This document shows, one piece after another, positions 38,801 to 50,200 of a DNA stretch of 64,000 bases. How positions within the stretch are numbered: position 1 is the stretch's first letter; each line of letters begins with the position of its first letter. The DNA is from Cercis canadensis (Eukaryota > Streptophyta > Magnoliopsida > Fabales > Fabaceae). Both the position numbers and the translations under genes were made by a program. Below the pieces are notes generated by a model, which was given only the letters and a program-made list of their open reading frames with translations, had not been told where the DNA came from and ran no database searches. The stretch lies in the NCBI GenBank assembly GCA_003255065.1, contig QAOA01003589.1, positions 150,494 to 214,493 on the forward strand, in the 5' to 3' direction.

Positions 38801-41800
38801 AACAGGCCCATACCAGATACAGGGAAAAACAAGAAAAATATCCGAGTCAGAAACAGGGATGAACCGAAACAAGGTCCTGGTCCAGATATAGTGACTCAAC
38901 AGGAAACGGGCCCATCCCAGATGCAGGGAAAAACAAGAAAAATATCCGAGTGAAAAACAGAGATGAACCGAAATAGGGTCCCGTTCCAGATATAGTGAGT
39001 CAACAGGAAACAGACCCATACCAGATACAGGAAAAAACAAGAAAAATATCCGAGTCAGAAAAAGAGATGAACCGAAACAGGGTCCCGGTCCAGATATAGT
39101 GACTCACCAGGAAACAGGCCCATCGCAGATATAGGTAAAAACAAAAAAAATATCTGAGTCAGAAACATGGATGAACTGAAATAGGGTCCCGGTCTAGATA
39201 TAGTGACTCACCGAGAAACAGTCCCGTCGCAGATACATGGAAAAAAGAGAAAAATATTCGAGTCGGAAAAAGGGATGAACCGAAACAGGGTCCCGGTCCA
39301 GATATAGTGACTCACCAGGAAACAGGCCCATCATAGATAGAGTGGTCCACAAGAAAAATATCCGAGTTAGAAACAGGGATGAACCGAAACAGGGTCCCGG
39401 TCCAGATATAGTGACTCAACAGGAAACAGTCCATCCCAGATACATGGAAAAACAGGAAAAATATCCGAGTCAGAAACAGGGATGAACCGAAACTGGGTCC
39501 CGGTCCAAAATAGTGACTCAACAGGAAACAGGCCCATACCAGAAACAGGAAAAAACAAGAAGAATATCCGAGTCAGAAACAGGGATGAACCGAAACTGGG
39601 TCCCGGTCCAGATATAGTGACTCAACAGGAAACAGGCCCATCCCAGATACAGGGAAAAACAAGAAAAATATCCGAGTCAGAAAAAGGGATGAACCGAAAC
39701 AGGGTCCCGGTCCAGATATAATGACTCACCAGGAAACAGGCCCATCGCAGATATAGGTAAAAACAATAAAAATGTCTGAGTCAGAAACATGGATGAACTG
39801 AAATAGGGTCCCGGTCTAGATATAGTGACTCACCGAGAAACAGTCCCGTCGCAGATACATGGAAAAAAGAGAAAAATATTCGAGTCGGAAACAGGGAAGA
39901 ACCGAAACAGGGTCCCGGTCCAGATATAGAGACTCAACAGGAAACGGGCCCATCCCAGATGCAGGGAAAAACAAGAAAAATATCCGAGTCAGAATCAGGG
40001 ATGAACCGAAATAGGGTCCCGATCCAGATATAGTGAGTCAACAGGAAACAGGCCCATACCAGATACAGGAAAAAACAAGAAAAATATCCGAGTCAGAAAC
40101 AGGGATGAACCGAAACAGGGTCCTGCTCCAGATATAGTGACACAACAGGAAACGGGCCCATCCCAGATGCAGGGAAAAACAAGAAAAATATCCGAGTCAG
40201 AAACAGAGATGAACCGAAACAAGGTCCCGGTCCAGATATAGTGACTCAACAGGAAACGGGCCCATCCCAGATGCAGGGAAAAACAAGAAAAATATCCGAG
40301 TCAGAAAGGGGGATGAACCGAAATAGGGTCCCGGTCCAGATATAGTGAGTCAACAGGAAACAGGCCCATACTTGATACAAGAAAAAACAAGAAAAATATC
40401 CGAGTCAGAAACAGGGATGAACCGAAACTGGGTCCCGGTCCAGATATAGTGACTCAACAGGAAACAGGCCCATCCCAGATACAGGGAAAAACAAGAAAAA
40501 TATCCGAGTCAGAAACAGGGATAAACCGAAATAGGGTGCCGGTCCAGATATAGTGAGTCAACAGGAAACAGGCCCATACCAGATACAGGAAAAAACAAGA
40601 AAAATATCCGAGTCAGAAACAGGGATGAACCGAAACTGGGTCCCGGTCCAGATATAGTGACTCAACAGGAAACGGGCCCATCCCAGATGCAAGGAAAAAC
40701 AAGAAAAATATCCGAGTCAGAAACAGGGATGAACCGAAACAAGACCCGGTCCAGATATAGTGACTCAACAGGAAACGGGCCCATCCCAGAAGTCCCGGTC
40801 CAGATATAGTGACTCAACAGGAAACAGTCCCATCCCAAATACAGGGAAAAACAAGAAAAATATCCGACTCAGAAACAGGAATAAACCGAAATAGGGTGCC
40901 GGTCCAGATATAGTGAGTCAACAGGAAACAGGCCCATACCAGATACAGGAAAAAACAAGAAAAATATCCGAGTCAGAAACAGGGATGAACCGAAACTGGG
41001 TCCCGGTCCAGATATAGTGACTCAACAGGAAACAGGCCCATCCCAGATACAGGGAAAAACAAGAAAAATATCCGAGTCAGAAACAGGGATAAACCGAAAT
41101 AGGGTGCCGGTCCAGATATAGTGAGTCAACAGGAAACAGGCCCATACCAGATACAGGAAAAAACAAGAAAAATATCCGAGTCAGAAACAGGGATGAACCG
41201 AAACTGGGTCCCGGTCCAGATATAGTGACTCAACAGGAAACGGGCCCATCCCAGATGCAGGGAAAAACAAGAAAAATATCCGAGTCCGAAACAGGGATGA
41301 ACCGAAACAAGGTCCCGGTCCAGATATGGTGACTCAACAGGAAACAGTCCCATCCCAGATATAGGGAAAAACAAGAAAAATATCCGACTCAGAAACAGGG
41401 ATAAACCGAAACTGTATCCCGGTCCAGATATAGTGAGTCAACAGGAAACAGACCCATACCAAGGGATGAACCGAAACTGGGTCTCGGTCCAGATATAGTG
41501 ACTCAACAAGAAACAGACCCATCCCAGATATAGGGAAAAACAGGAAAAATATCCGAGTCAGAAATACGGATAAACCGAAACTGGGTCCCGGTCAAGATAT
41601 AGTGACTCAACAGGAAACAGGCCCATCCCAGATACAGGGAAAAACAAGAAAAATATCCGAGTCAGAAAAAGGGATGAACCGAAACAGGGTCCCGGTCCAG
41701 ATATAGTGACTCACCAGGAAACAGGCCCATCGCAGATATAGGTAAAAACAATAAAAATATCCGAGTCAGAAACAGGGATGAACTGAAATAGGGTCCCGGT

Positions 41801-42216
41801 CTAGATATAGTGTCTCACTGAGAAACAGTGCCGTCGCAGATACATGGAAAAATAAGAAAAATATTCGAGTCGGAAACAGGGATGAACCGAAACAGGGTCC
41901 TGGTCCAGATATAGCGACTCACCAGGAAACAGGCCCATCATAGATACAGTGGTCCACAAGAAAAATATCCGAGTTAGAAACAGGGATGAACCGAAACAGG
42001 GTCCCGGTCCAGATATAGTGACTCAACAGGAAACAGTCCATCCCAGATACAGGAAAAAAAAGGAAAAATATCCGAGTCAGAAACAGGGATGAACCGAAAC
42101 TGGGTCATAAATATCATTGGGAGGTGATCCTTTAGTTTTTAAATTTGTTTTTTTTTCCTTATTCTTGCTTTTCTTAGTTTTGGAATTTTAGTTTGCCCGA
42201 GACGTGCAAAAGCTAA

Positions 42217-42227
42217 GTGTGGGGGAA
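42217..42227 (+). other. Polypurine tract of the fossil element
   Basis: The string gtgtgggggaa lies two bases before the presumed LTR start (tgatgaacac at 42230). In LTR elements such a tract primes plus-strand DNA synthesis and directly borders the 3' LTR. The preceding gcaaaagctaa and the tract itself are a common signature in plant Ty3/gypsy elements. Confidence 0.7.
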
Positions 42228-42229
42228 TT

Positions 42230-43713
42230 TGATGAACACACTTTTTATATAATAGTTATCCCTCATACTTAGTCTTTTAAACCTCTTTTGGGCTGAATTG
42301 CATAGACTTAGACCTCATTTCATGACTTTGGATCCATTTGTGCTTAATTGCAATTTCCAGCAATACTGGGCATTATATGCTGTCTCTGTGTTTCATGCAT
42401 ATCTTGAGTTCTGGATGTCTAAAAATTCCGAGTCATACCTTGTTGGAAAGCTGAGAGAATTTTCTACAACTTTCTTTCAGGGCTCCAAAGCTAATTCGGA
42501 CGTTCAGAAGGTCATATGCAGCCTGGAAGCCAGAGAAGACATGCTGTCGCAGGATCCTGACCTACATGCAGTATTTGGGCCATAACTTGAGTTATGTATG
42601 TCATATGGACCTAACACTGGTACCATTGGAAAGCTAACAGAAATAGCTTCAATTGATATGAAGACCAGTTCACCATATTTTATGTTTAAGATGGACTTAT
42701 TTGCTGTGCAAGTTAGCTAACGGTTCCAGACACCTTTTGCCACTTAAATGGGCCTAACTTCCTCATGACAAGTCCAAATGGGCCCAAACCAAAGCCCAAT
42801 TGTAGCTAAGGCCCATGGGAACAAGTGTGCCCTAAGGGCAATTTGGGTGTGCATGTAATTTTGGAGGTCTATATCAGAAGAAAGAGGCAGCCGAAATTCA
42901 TAATCAAGTCATTAGATATTTTTAGACAGCTAATTTTTAGACAGCTTTTACTCTTTCCTTAGCCTCTAAGTTTTCTCTCCAGATATTTTGTAAGAACTTG
43001 GCTTCTCTTGTTCATGGAGGGCTAATTCATCAAATCAATCCAGGTTTTGGCTATTCTGATTATTGGTTTTGAGATTATGTGTTGTTGTTATTCATTCAAT
43101 GATTAATCTGCTTCTTGCTTCCTCTGAACTATTCTGTTTGGATTGTTAAAATTCAAATTTGGATCTTCATGTGTGATTGCTTAATTGCATGTGATAAAAG
43201 AGGATTGCATGGTTGATTAATGTTTCTAAGCTTTTGGATGGATTAATCACCTTGGCTGGATCATGGAGTTAGGTAAAACTAGACTTGAATGTTTGCTTAA
43301 TTCATTTGGTCTTAGTTAAAACCGAATTCTAGTTGCTTAACAAGTGGAATCCATAAAACATTGAGAGGCTTCTTGATATGTTTTAAAGGCCAAGAATATG
43401 GTTAATAATTGAATGGATCATTAGAAATCAAGGATGAACTTAAATCAGAATCAGTTAAGGNATCATTAGAAATCAAGGATGAACTTAAATCAGAATTAGT
43501 AAAGACTAGGATTGGTTGCTTTCTCTTAAACTTCACCACTGATAATTAATTTTCGTTAATCACATAAACCATCAAAACCCCCCTATATACATGCTTCTTA
43601 ATATGATTCACTAAATAGAACAATCCTTAGGTTCGACTTAGGGCTGTCCTATGCTGCAAAAAGCTAGGTAACCGACCTTAAACTTAATTAATTTGAGGAG
43701 CCTCGGCAGCTCA
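42230..43713 (+). repeat. Fossil LTR (about 1.48 kb) of the second element
   Basis: Bounded on the left by TG after the polypurine tract and on the right by CA at 43712-43713, after which aaggcccatccc starts satellite again. It is AT-rich and unique in the window. The 95-codon open stretch at 42298-42585 matches no family I recognise and lies in what should be U3, so I do not call it a gene. A weak TATA-like ctatat occurs near 42869. A 35-bp direct repeat flanks one undetermined base at 43461. Confidence 0.7.
43417..43496. repeat. Direct repeat flanking an undetermined base (likely assembly join)
   Basis: The string beginning atcattagaaatcaaggatg occurs at 43417 and again at 43462, matching for about 35 bases through taaatcagaat. 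The single N of the window (43461) sits directly before the second copy. Overlapping contig ends joined without merging would give this pattern. Confidence 0.75.
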
Positions 43714-46700
43714 TTAAGGCCCATCCCACATACAGGGAAAAACAAGAAAAATATTCGAGTCAGAAACAGGGTTGAACCGAAACAGGGTCCAGTCCAGATA
43801 TAGTGACTCAACAGGAAACAGGCCCATCCCAGATACAGGTAAAAACAAGAAAAATATCTGAGTCAGAAACAGGGATGAACTGAAACAGGGTCCCGGTCTA
43901 GATATAGTGACTAAATAGGAAACAGGCCCATCCCAGATAAAGGGAAAAACAAGAAAAATATCCGAGTTAGAAAAATGTATGATCCGAAACAGGGTCCCGG
44001 TCCATATATAGTGACTTAACAGGAAACAGGCCCATCCCAGATACAGGGAAGAACAAGAAAAATACGGTCTAGATATAGTGACTAAATAGGAAACAGGCTC
44101 ATCCCAGATAAAGGGAAAAACAAGAAAAATATCCGAGTTAGAAAAAGGTATGAACCGAAACAGGGTCCCGATCCAGATATAGTGACTCAATAGGAAACAG
44201 TCGCGTCCCAGATACAGGGAAAAAATAGAAAAATATTCGAGTTAGAAAAATGTATGAACCGAAACAGGGTCCCGGTCCATATGTAGTGACTCAACAGGAA
44301 ACAGGCCCATCCAAGATACAGGGAAAAACAAGAAAAATATCCGAGTCAGAAAAAGGGATGAACCGAAACAGGGTCCAGTCCAGATATAGTGACTCAACAG
44401 GAAACAACCCCATCCCAGATACAGGGAAAAACAAGAAAAATATCCGAGTTAGAAAAAGGTATGAACCGAAACAGGGTCCCGGTCCAGATATAGTGACTCA
44501 ACAGGAAACAGTCCCGTCCCAGAGACAGGGAAAAACAAGAAAAATATCCGAGTCAGAAACAGCGATTAACCGAAACAGGGTCCCGGTCCAGATATATTGA
44601 CTCAACAGGAAACAGGCCCATCCCAGATACAGGGAAAAACAAGAAAAATATCCGAGTCAGAAACAGGGATGAACCGAAATAGGGTCCCGGTCCAGATATA
44701 GTGAGTCAACAGGAAACAGGCCCATACCAGATACAGGAAAAAACAAGAAAAATATCCGAGTCAGAAACAGGGATGAACCGAAACTGGGTCCCGGTCCAGA
44801 TATAGTGACTCAACAGGAAACAGGCCCATCCCAGATACAGGGAAAAACAAGAAAAATATCCGAGTCAGAAACAGGGATGAACCGAAACTGGGTCCCGGTC
44901 CAGATATAGTGACTCAACAGGAAACAGGCCCATCCCAGATACAGGGAAAAACAAGAAAAATATCCGAGTCAGAAACAGGGATGAACCGAAACTGGGTCCC
45001 GGTCCAGATATAGTGACTCAACAGGAAACAGGCCCATCCCAGATACAGGGAAAAACAAGAAAAATATCCGAGTCAGAAACAGGGATGAACCGAAACTGGG
45101 TCCCGGTCCAGATATAGTGACTCAACAGGAAACAGGCCCATCCCAGATACAGGGAAAAACAAGAAAAATATCCGAGTCAGAAACAGGGATGAACCGAAAC
45201 TGGGTCCCGGTCCAGATATAGTGACTCAACAGGAAACAGGCCCATCCCAGATACAGGGAAAAACAAGAAAAATATCCGAGTCAGAAACAGGGATGAACCG
45301 AAACAGGGTCCCGGTCCAGATATATTGACTCAACAGGAAACAGGCCCATCCCAGATACAGGGAAAAACAAGAAAAATATCCGAGTCAGAAATAGGGATGA
45401 ACTGAAACAGGGTCCCGGTCTAGATATAGTGACTAAATAGGAAACAGGCCCATCCCGGATACAGGGAAAAACTAGAAAAATATCCGAGTTAGAAAAATGT
45501 ATGAACCGAAACTGGGTCCCGGTCCATATATAGTGACTCAACAGGAAACATGCCCATCCAAGATACAGGGAGAAACAAGAAAAATATCCGAGTCTGAAAT
45601 AGCGATGAACCGAAACAGGGTCCCGGTCCAGATATATTGACTCAACAGGAAACAGGCCCATCCCAGATAGAGGGAAAAACAAGAAAAATATCCGAGTTAG
45701 AAAAAGGTATGAACCGGAACAGGGTCCCGGTCCATATATAGTGACTCAACAGGAAAGTGGCCCATCCCAGATACAGGGAAAAGGAAGAAAAATATCCGAG
45801 TCAGAAAACGCGATGAACTGAAACAAGGTCCCGGTCTAGATATAGTGACTCAACAGGAAACAGTCCCATCCCAGAGACAGGGAAAAACAAGAAACATATC
45901 CGAGTCAGAAACAGAGATGAACCGAAACAGGGTCCCGGTCCAGATATATTGACTCAACAGGAAACAGGCCCATCCCAGATACAGGGAAAAACAAGAAAAA
46001 TATCCGAGTCAGAAATAGGGATGAACTGAAACAGGTTCCCGGTCTAGATATAGTGACTAAATAGGAAACAGGCCCCACCCAGATACAGGGAAAAACTTGA
46101 AAAATATCCGAGTTAGAAAAAAGGTATGAACCGAAACAGGGTCCCGGTCCAGATAAAGTGACTCAACAGGAAACAGTCCCGTCCCAGATACAGGGAAAAA
46201 TTGGAAAAATATCCGAGTTAGAAAAAGGTATGAACCGAAACAGGGTCCCGCTCCATATATAGTGACTCAACAGGAAACAGGCCCATCCAAAGTACAGGGA
46301 AAAACAAGAAAAATATCCGAGTCAGAAACAGCGATGAACCGAAACAGGGTCCCGGTCCAATATATTGACTCAACAGGAAACAGGCCTATCCCAGATACAG
46401 GGAAAAACAAGAAAAATATCCAAGTTAGAAAAAGGTATGAACCGAAACAGGGTCCCGGTCCATATATAGTGACTCAATAGGAAACAGTCCCGTCCCAGAT
46501 ACAGGGAAAAACCAGAAAAATATCCTAGTCAAAAACAGGTATGATCCGAAACAAGGTCCCGGTCCAGATATAGTGACTCAACAGGAAAACGGCCCATCCA
46601 GATACAGGTAAAAACAAGAAAAATATCCGAGTCAGAAACAGGGATGAACTGAAACAAGGTCCCGGTCTAGATATAATGACTCAACAGGAAACAGTCCCAT

Positions 46701-47270
46701 CCTAGAGACAGGGAAAAGCAAGAAAAATATCCGAGTCAGAAACAGAGATGAACCGAAACAGAGTCCCGGTCCAGATATATTGACTCAATAGGAAACAGGC
46801 CCATCCCAGATACAGGGAAAAACAAGAAAAATATCCGAGTCAGAAACAGGGATGAACTGAAACAGGTTCCCGGTCTAGATATAGTGACTAAATAGGAAAC
46901 AGGCCCATCCCATATACAGGGAAAAACAATAAAAATATCCGAGTTAGAAAAAGTTATGAACCGAAACAGGGTCCCGGTCCATATATAGTGACTCAGTAGG
47001 AAACAGACCCGTCCCAGATACAGGGAAAAACAAGAAAAATATCCTAGTCAAAAACAGGTATGAACCGAAACAAGGTCCCGGTCCAGATATAGTGACTCAA
47101 TAGGAAAAAGGCCCATCCAGATACAGGTAAAAACAAGAAAAATATCTGAGTCAGAAACAGGGATGAACTGAAACAGGGTCCCGGTCTAGATATAGTGACT
47201 CAACAGGAAACAGTCCCATCCCAGAGACAGGGAAAAATAAGAAAAATATCCGAGTCTGAAACAGGGATGA
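43714..47270. repeat. Satellite subfamily B domain with an embedded A block
   Basis: About 34 monomers. B diagnostics (gagttagaaaaa, gtatgaacc, gtccatatatag, gactaaatagg, cagcgat, cagagacaggg) run from the retroelement edge to about 44640 and from about 45300 to 47270. Between them is a run of homogeneous type-A monomers. The stretch at about 44190-44440 nearly duplicates 11381-11630. The open frames here, up to 158 codons on the minus strand, are satellite translations. No gene. Confidence 0.9.
44831..45300. repeat. Near-identical A monomers inside domain B
   Basis: Four full units at 44831, 44935, 45039 and 45143 plus part of a fifth are the same monomer as the nine-copy block at 30089-31024, about 14 kb away. 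They are flanked on both sides by B monomers. This looks like a recent insertion or conversion of A sequence into B. Confidence 0.82.
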
Positions 47271-50200
47271 ACCGAAACAGGGTCCGGGTCCAGATATAGT
47301 GACTCACCAGGAAACAGGCCCATCCCTGATACAGGGAAAAACAAGAAAAATATTTGAGTCAGAAACAGGGATGAACCGAAACAGGGTCCCGGTCCAGATA
47401 TAGTGACTCAACCTGAAACAGTCCCGTCCCAGATACAGGGAAAAACAAGAAAAATATCCGAGTCAGAAACAGGGATGAACCAAAACAAGGTCCCGGTCCA
47501 GATATAGTGACTCACAAGGAAACAGTCCCGTCGCAGATACAGGGAAAAACAAGAAAAATATTCGAGTCAGAAAAAGGGATGAACCGAAACAGGGTCCTGG
47601 TCCAGATATAGTGACTCACTAGGAAACAGGCCCATCGCAGATATAGGTAAAAACAATAAAAATATCCGAGTCAGAAACAGGGATGAACGGAAAAAGGGTC
47701 CCGGTCTAGATATAGTGACTCACCGGGAAACAGTCCCGTCGCAGATAAAGGGAAAAACAAGAAAAATATTCGAGTCGGAAACAGGGATGAACCGAAACAG
47801 CGTCCCGGTCCAGATATAGTGACTCACCAGGAAACAGGCCCATCATAGGTACAGTGGTCCACAAGAAAAATATCCGAGTTAGAAACAGGGATGAACCGAA
47901 ACAGGGTCCGGGTCCAGATATAGTTACTCAACAGGAAACAGACCCATCCCAGATGCAGGGAAAAACAAGAAAACTATCCGAGTCAGAAACAAGGATGAAC
48001 CGAAATAGGTTCCCGGTCCAGATATAGTAACTCAACAGGTAACAGGCCTATACCAGATACAGAGAAAAACAAGAAAAATATCCGAGTCAGAAACAGGGAT
48101 GAACCGAAACAGGGTCCCGGTCCAGATATAGTGACTCAACAGGAAACAGGCCCATCCCAGATACAGGGAAAAACAAGAAAAATATCCGAGTCAGAAAAAG
48201 GGATGAACCGAAACAGGGTCCCGGTCCAGATATAGTGACTCACCAGGAAACAGGCCCATCGCAGATATAGGTAAAAACAATAAAAATATCCGAGTCAGAA
48301 ACATGGATGAACTGAAATAGGGTCCCGGTCTAGATATAGTGACTCACCGGGAAACAGTCCCGTCGCAGATACATGGAAAAACAAGAAAAATATTCGAGTC
48401 GGAAACAGGTATGAACCGAAACAGGGTCCCGGTCTAGATATAGTGACTCACCAGGAAACAGACCCATCATAGATACAGTGGTCCACAATAAAAATATCCG
48501 AGTTAGAAACACGGATGAACCGAAACAGGGTCCCGGTCCAGATATAGTGACTCAACAGGAAACAGTCCCATCCCAGATAGAGGGAAAAACAAGAAAAATA
48601 TCCGAGTCAGAAACAGGGATGAACCGAAACAGGGTCCCGGTCCAGATATAGTGACTCCACAGGAAACAGTCCCATCCCAGATACAGGGAAAAACAAGAAA
48701 AATATCCGAGTCAAAAACAGGGATGAAACGAAACAGGGTCCCGGACCAGATATAGTGACTCAACAGGAAACAGTCCCATCCCAGATACAGGGAAAAACAA
48801 GAAAAATATCCAAGTCAGAAACAAGGATGAACCGAAACAGGGTCCCGATCCAGATATAGTGACTCAACAGGAAACAGTCCCATCCCAGATACAGGGAAAA
48901 ACAAGAAAAATATCCGAGTCAGAAACAGGGATGAACCGAAACAGGGTCCCGGTCCAGATATAGTGACTCAACAGGAAACAGGCCCATCCTAGATATAGGA
49001 AAAACAAGAAAAATATCCGAGCCCGAAACAGGGATGAACCGAAACAGGGACTCGGTCCAGATATAGTGACTCACCAGGAAACAGGCCAATCCCAGATACA
49101 GGGAAAAACAAGAAAAATATCTGAGTCAGAAACAGGGAAGAACCGAAACAGGGTCCCGGTCCAGATTTAGTGACTCAACATGAAACAGTCCCGTCCCAGA
49201 TACAGGGAAAAACAAGAAAATTATCCGAGTCAGAAACAGGTATGAACCTAAACAAGGTCCCGGTCCAGATATAGTGACTCACAAGGAAACATTCCCGTCG
49301 CAGATACAGGGAAAAACAAGAAAAATATTCGAGTAAGAAAAAGGGATGAACCGAAACAAGGTCCTGGTCCAGATATAGTGACTCACTAGGAAACAGGCCC
49401 ATCGCAGATATAGGTAAAAAAATATAAATATAAGAGTCAGAAACAGGGATAAACCGAAATAGGGTCCCGGTCTAGATATAGTGACTCACCGGGAAACAGT
49501 CCCGTCGCAGATACAGGAAAAAACAAGAAAAATATTCGAGTCGGAAACAGGGATGAACCGAAACAGCGTCCCGGTCCAGATATAGTGACTCACCAGGAAA
49601 CAGGCCCATCATAGGTACAGTGGTCCACAAGAAAAATATCCGAGTTAGATACAGGGATGAACCGAAACAGGGTCCCGGTCCAGATATAATGACTCAACAG
49701 GAAACAGTTCCATCCCAGATACAGGGAAAAACAAGAAAAATATCCGAGTCAGAAACAGGGATGAACCGAAACAGGGTCCCGGTCCAGATATAGTGACTCA
49801 ACAGGAAACGGGCCCATCCCAGATGCAGGGAAAAACAAGAAAAATATCCGAGTCAGAAACAGGGATGAACCGAAATAGGGTCCCGGTCCAGATATAGTGA
49901 GTCAACAGGAAACAGGCCCATACCAGATACAGGAAAAAACAAGAAAAATATCCGAGTCAGAAAAAGGGATGAACCGAAACTGGGTCCCGGTCCAGATATA
50001 TTGACTCACCAAGAAAAGGCCCATCGCAGATATAGGTAAAAACAATAAAAATATCCGAGTCAGAAACAGGGATGAACTAAAATAGGGTCCCGGTCTAGAT
50101 ATAGTGACTCACCGGGAAACAGTCCCGTCGCAGATACATGGAAAAACAAGAAAAATATTCGAGTCGGAACCAGGGATGAACCGAAACAGGGTCCTGGTCC

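Larger units (their letters stand above)
13428..42106. repeat. 104-bp satellite array, A monomers with C cassettes (main body)
   Basis: About 275 monomers. C-cassette markers lie near 14734, 15377, 17867, 18129, 18857, 19376, 20209, 20829, 22179, 23010, 24433, 25060, 25576, 26408, 29677, 31340, 32170, 33995, 39337 and 41943. Many intervals are close to 5, 6 or 8 times 104 bp. Stretches without cassettes (26500-29400, 34100-39100) are A monomers of the g/c-ending variants (gactcaac and gagtcaac). Fused or shortened monomers from internal deletions are frequent, for example near 13880-13940, 17890, 24390, 27350, 27625, 28745, 33170, 35800, 37740 and 40740-40800. Short open frames on both strands are satellite translations. 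No gene. Confidence 0.97.
42107..43713 (+). mobile_element. Fossil LTR retrotransposon, 3'-end fragment (internal tail, polypurine tract, LTR)
   Basis: A 1.6-kb non-satellite island. The first ~120 bases are T-rich internal sequence ending in tttgcccgagacgtgcaaaa. Then comes a polypurine tract and a long AT-rich region beginning tgatgaacac and ending about cggcagctca, immediately before satellite. This arrangement is typical of the 3' end of large plant Ty3/gypsy elements; a Tat/Athila-like affinity is plausible but unproven because no coding domain is left. It is broken, with only the 3' end present. It lies in the same orientation as the first fragment, and the satellite phase is not conserved across it. 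It also sits exactly on the change from A/C to B satellite. It is too incomplete to date. Confidence 0.8.

Noticed and set aside
42298-42585. 95-codon open frame in the second island
   Set aside because: It lies inside the presumed LTR, matches no family I recognise and has no coding context; treated as chance.
43714-44190. Minus-strand open frame of 158 codons, and many similar 60-133-codon frames on both strands across the window
   Set aside because: All are translations of the 104-bp satellite. Because 104 is not a multiple of 3, each frame passes through all three readings of the monomer, giving recurring strings such as LYLDRDPVSVHPCF. They have no gene context and stop and start with monomer variants.
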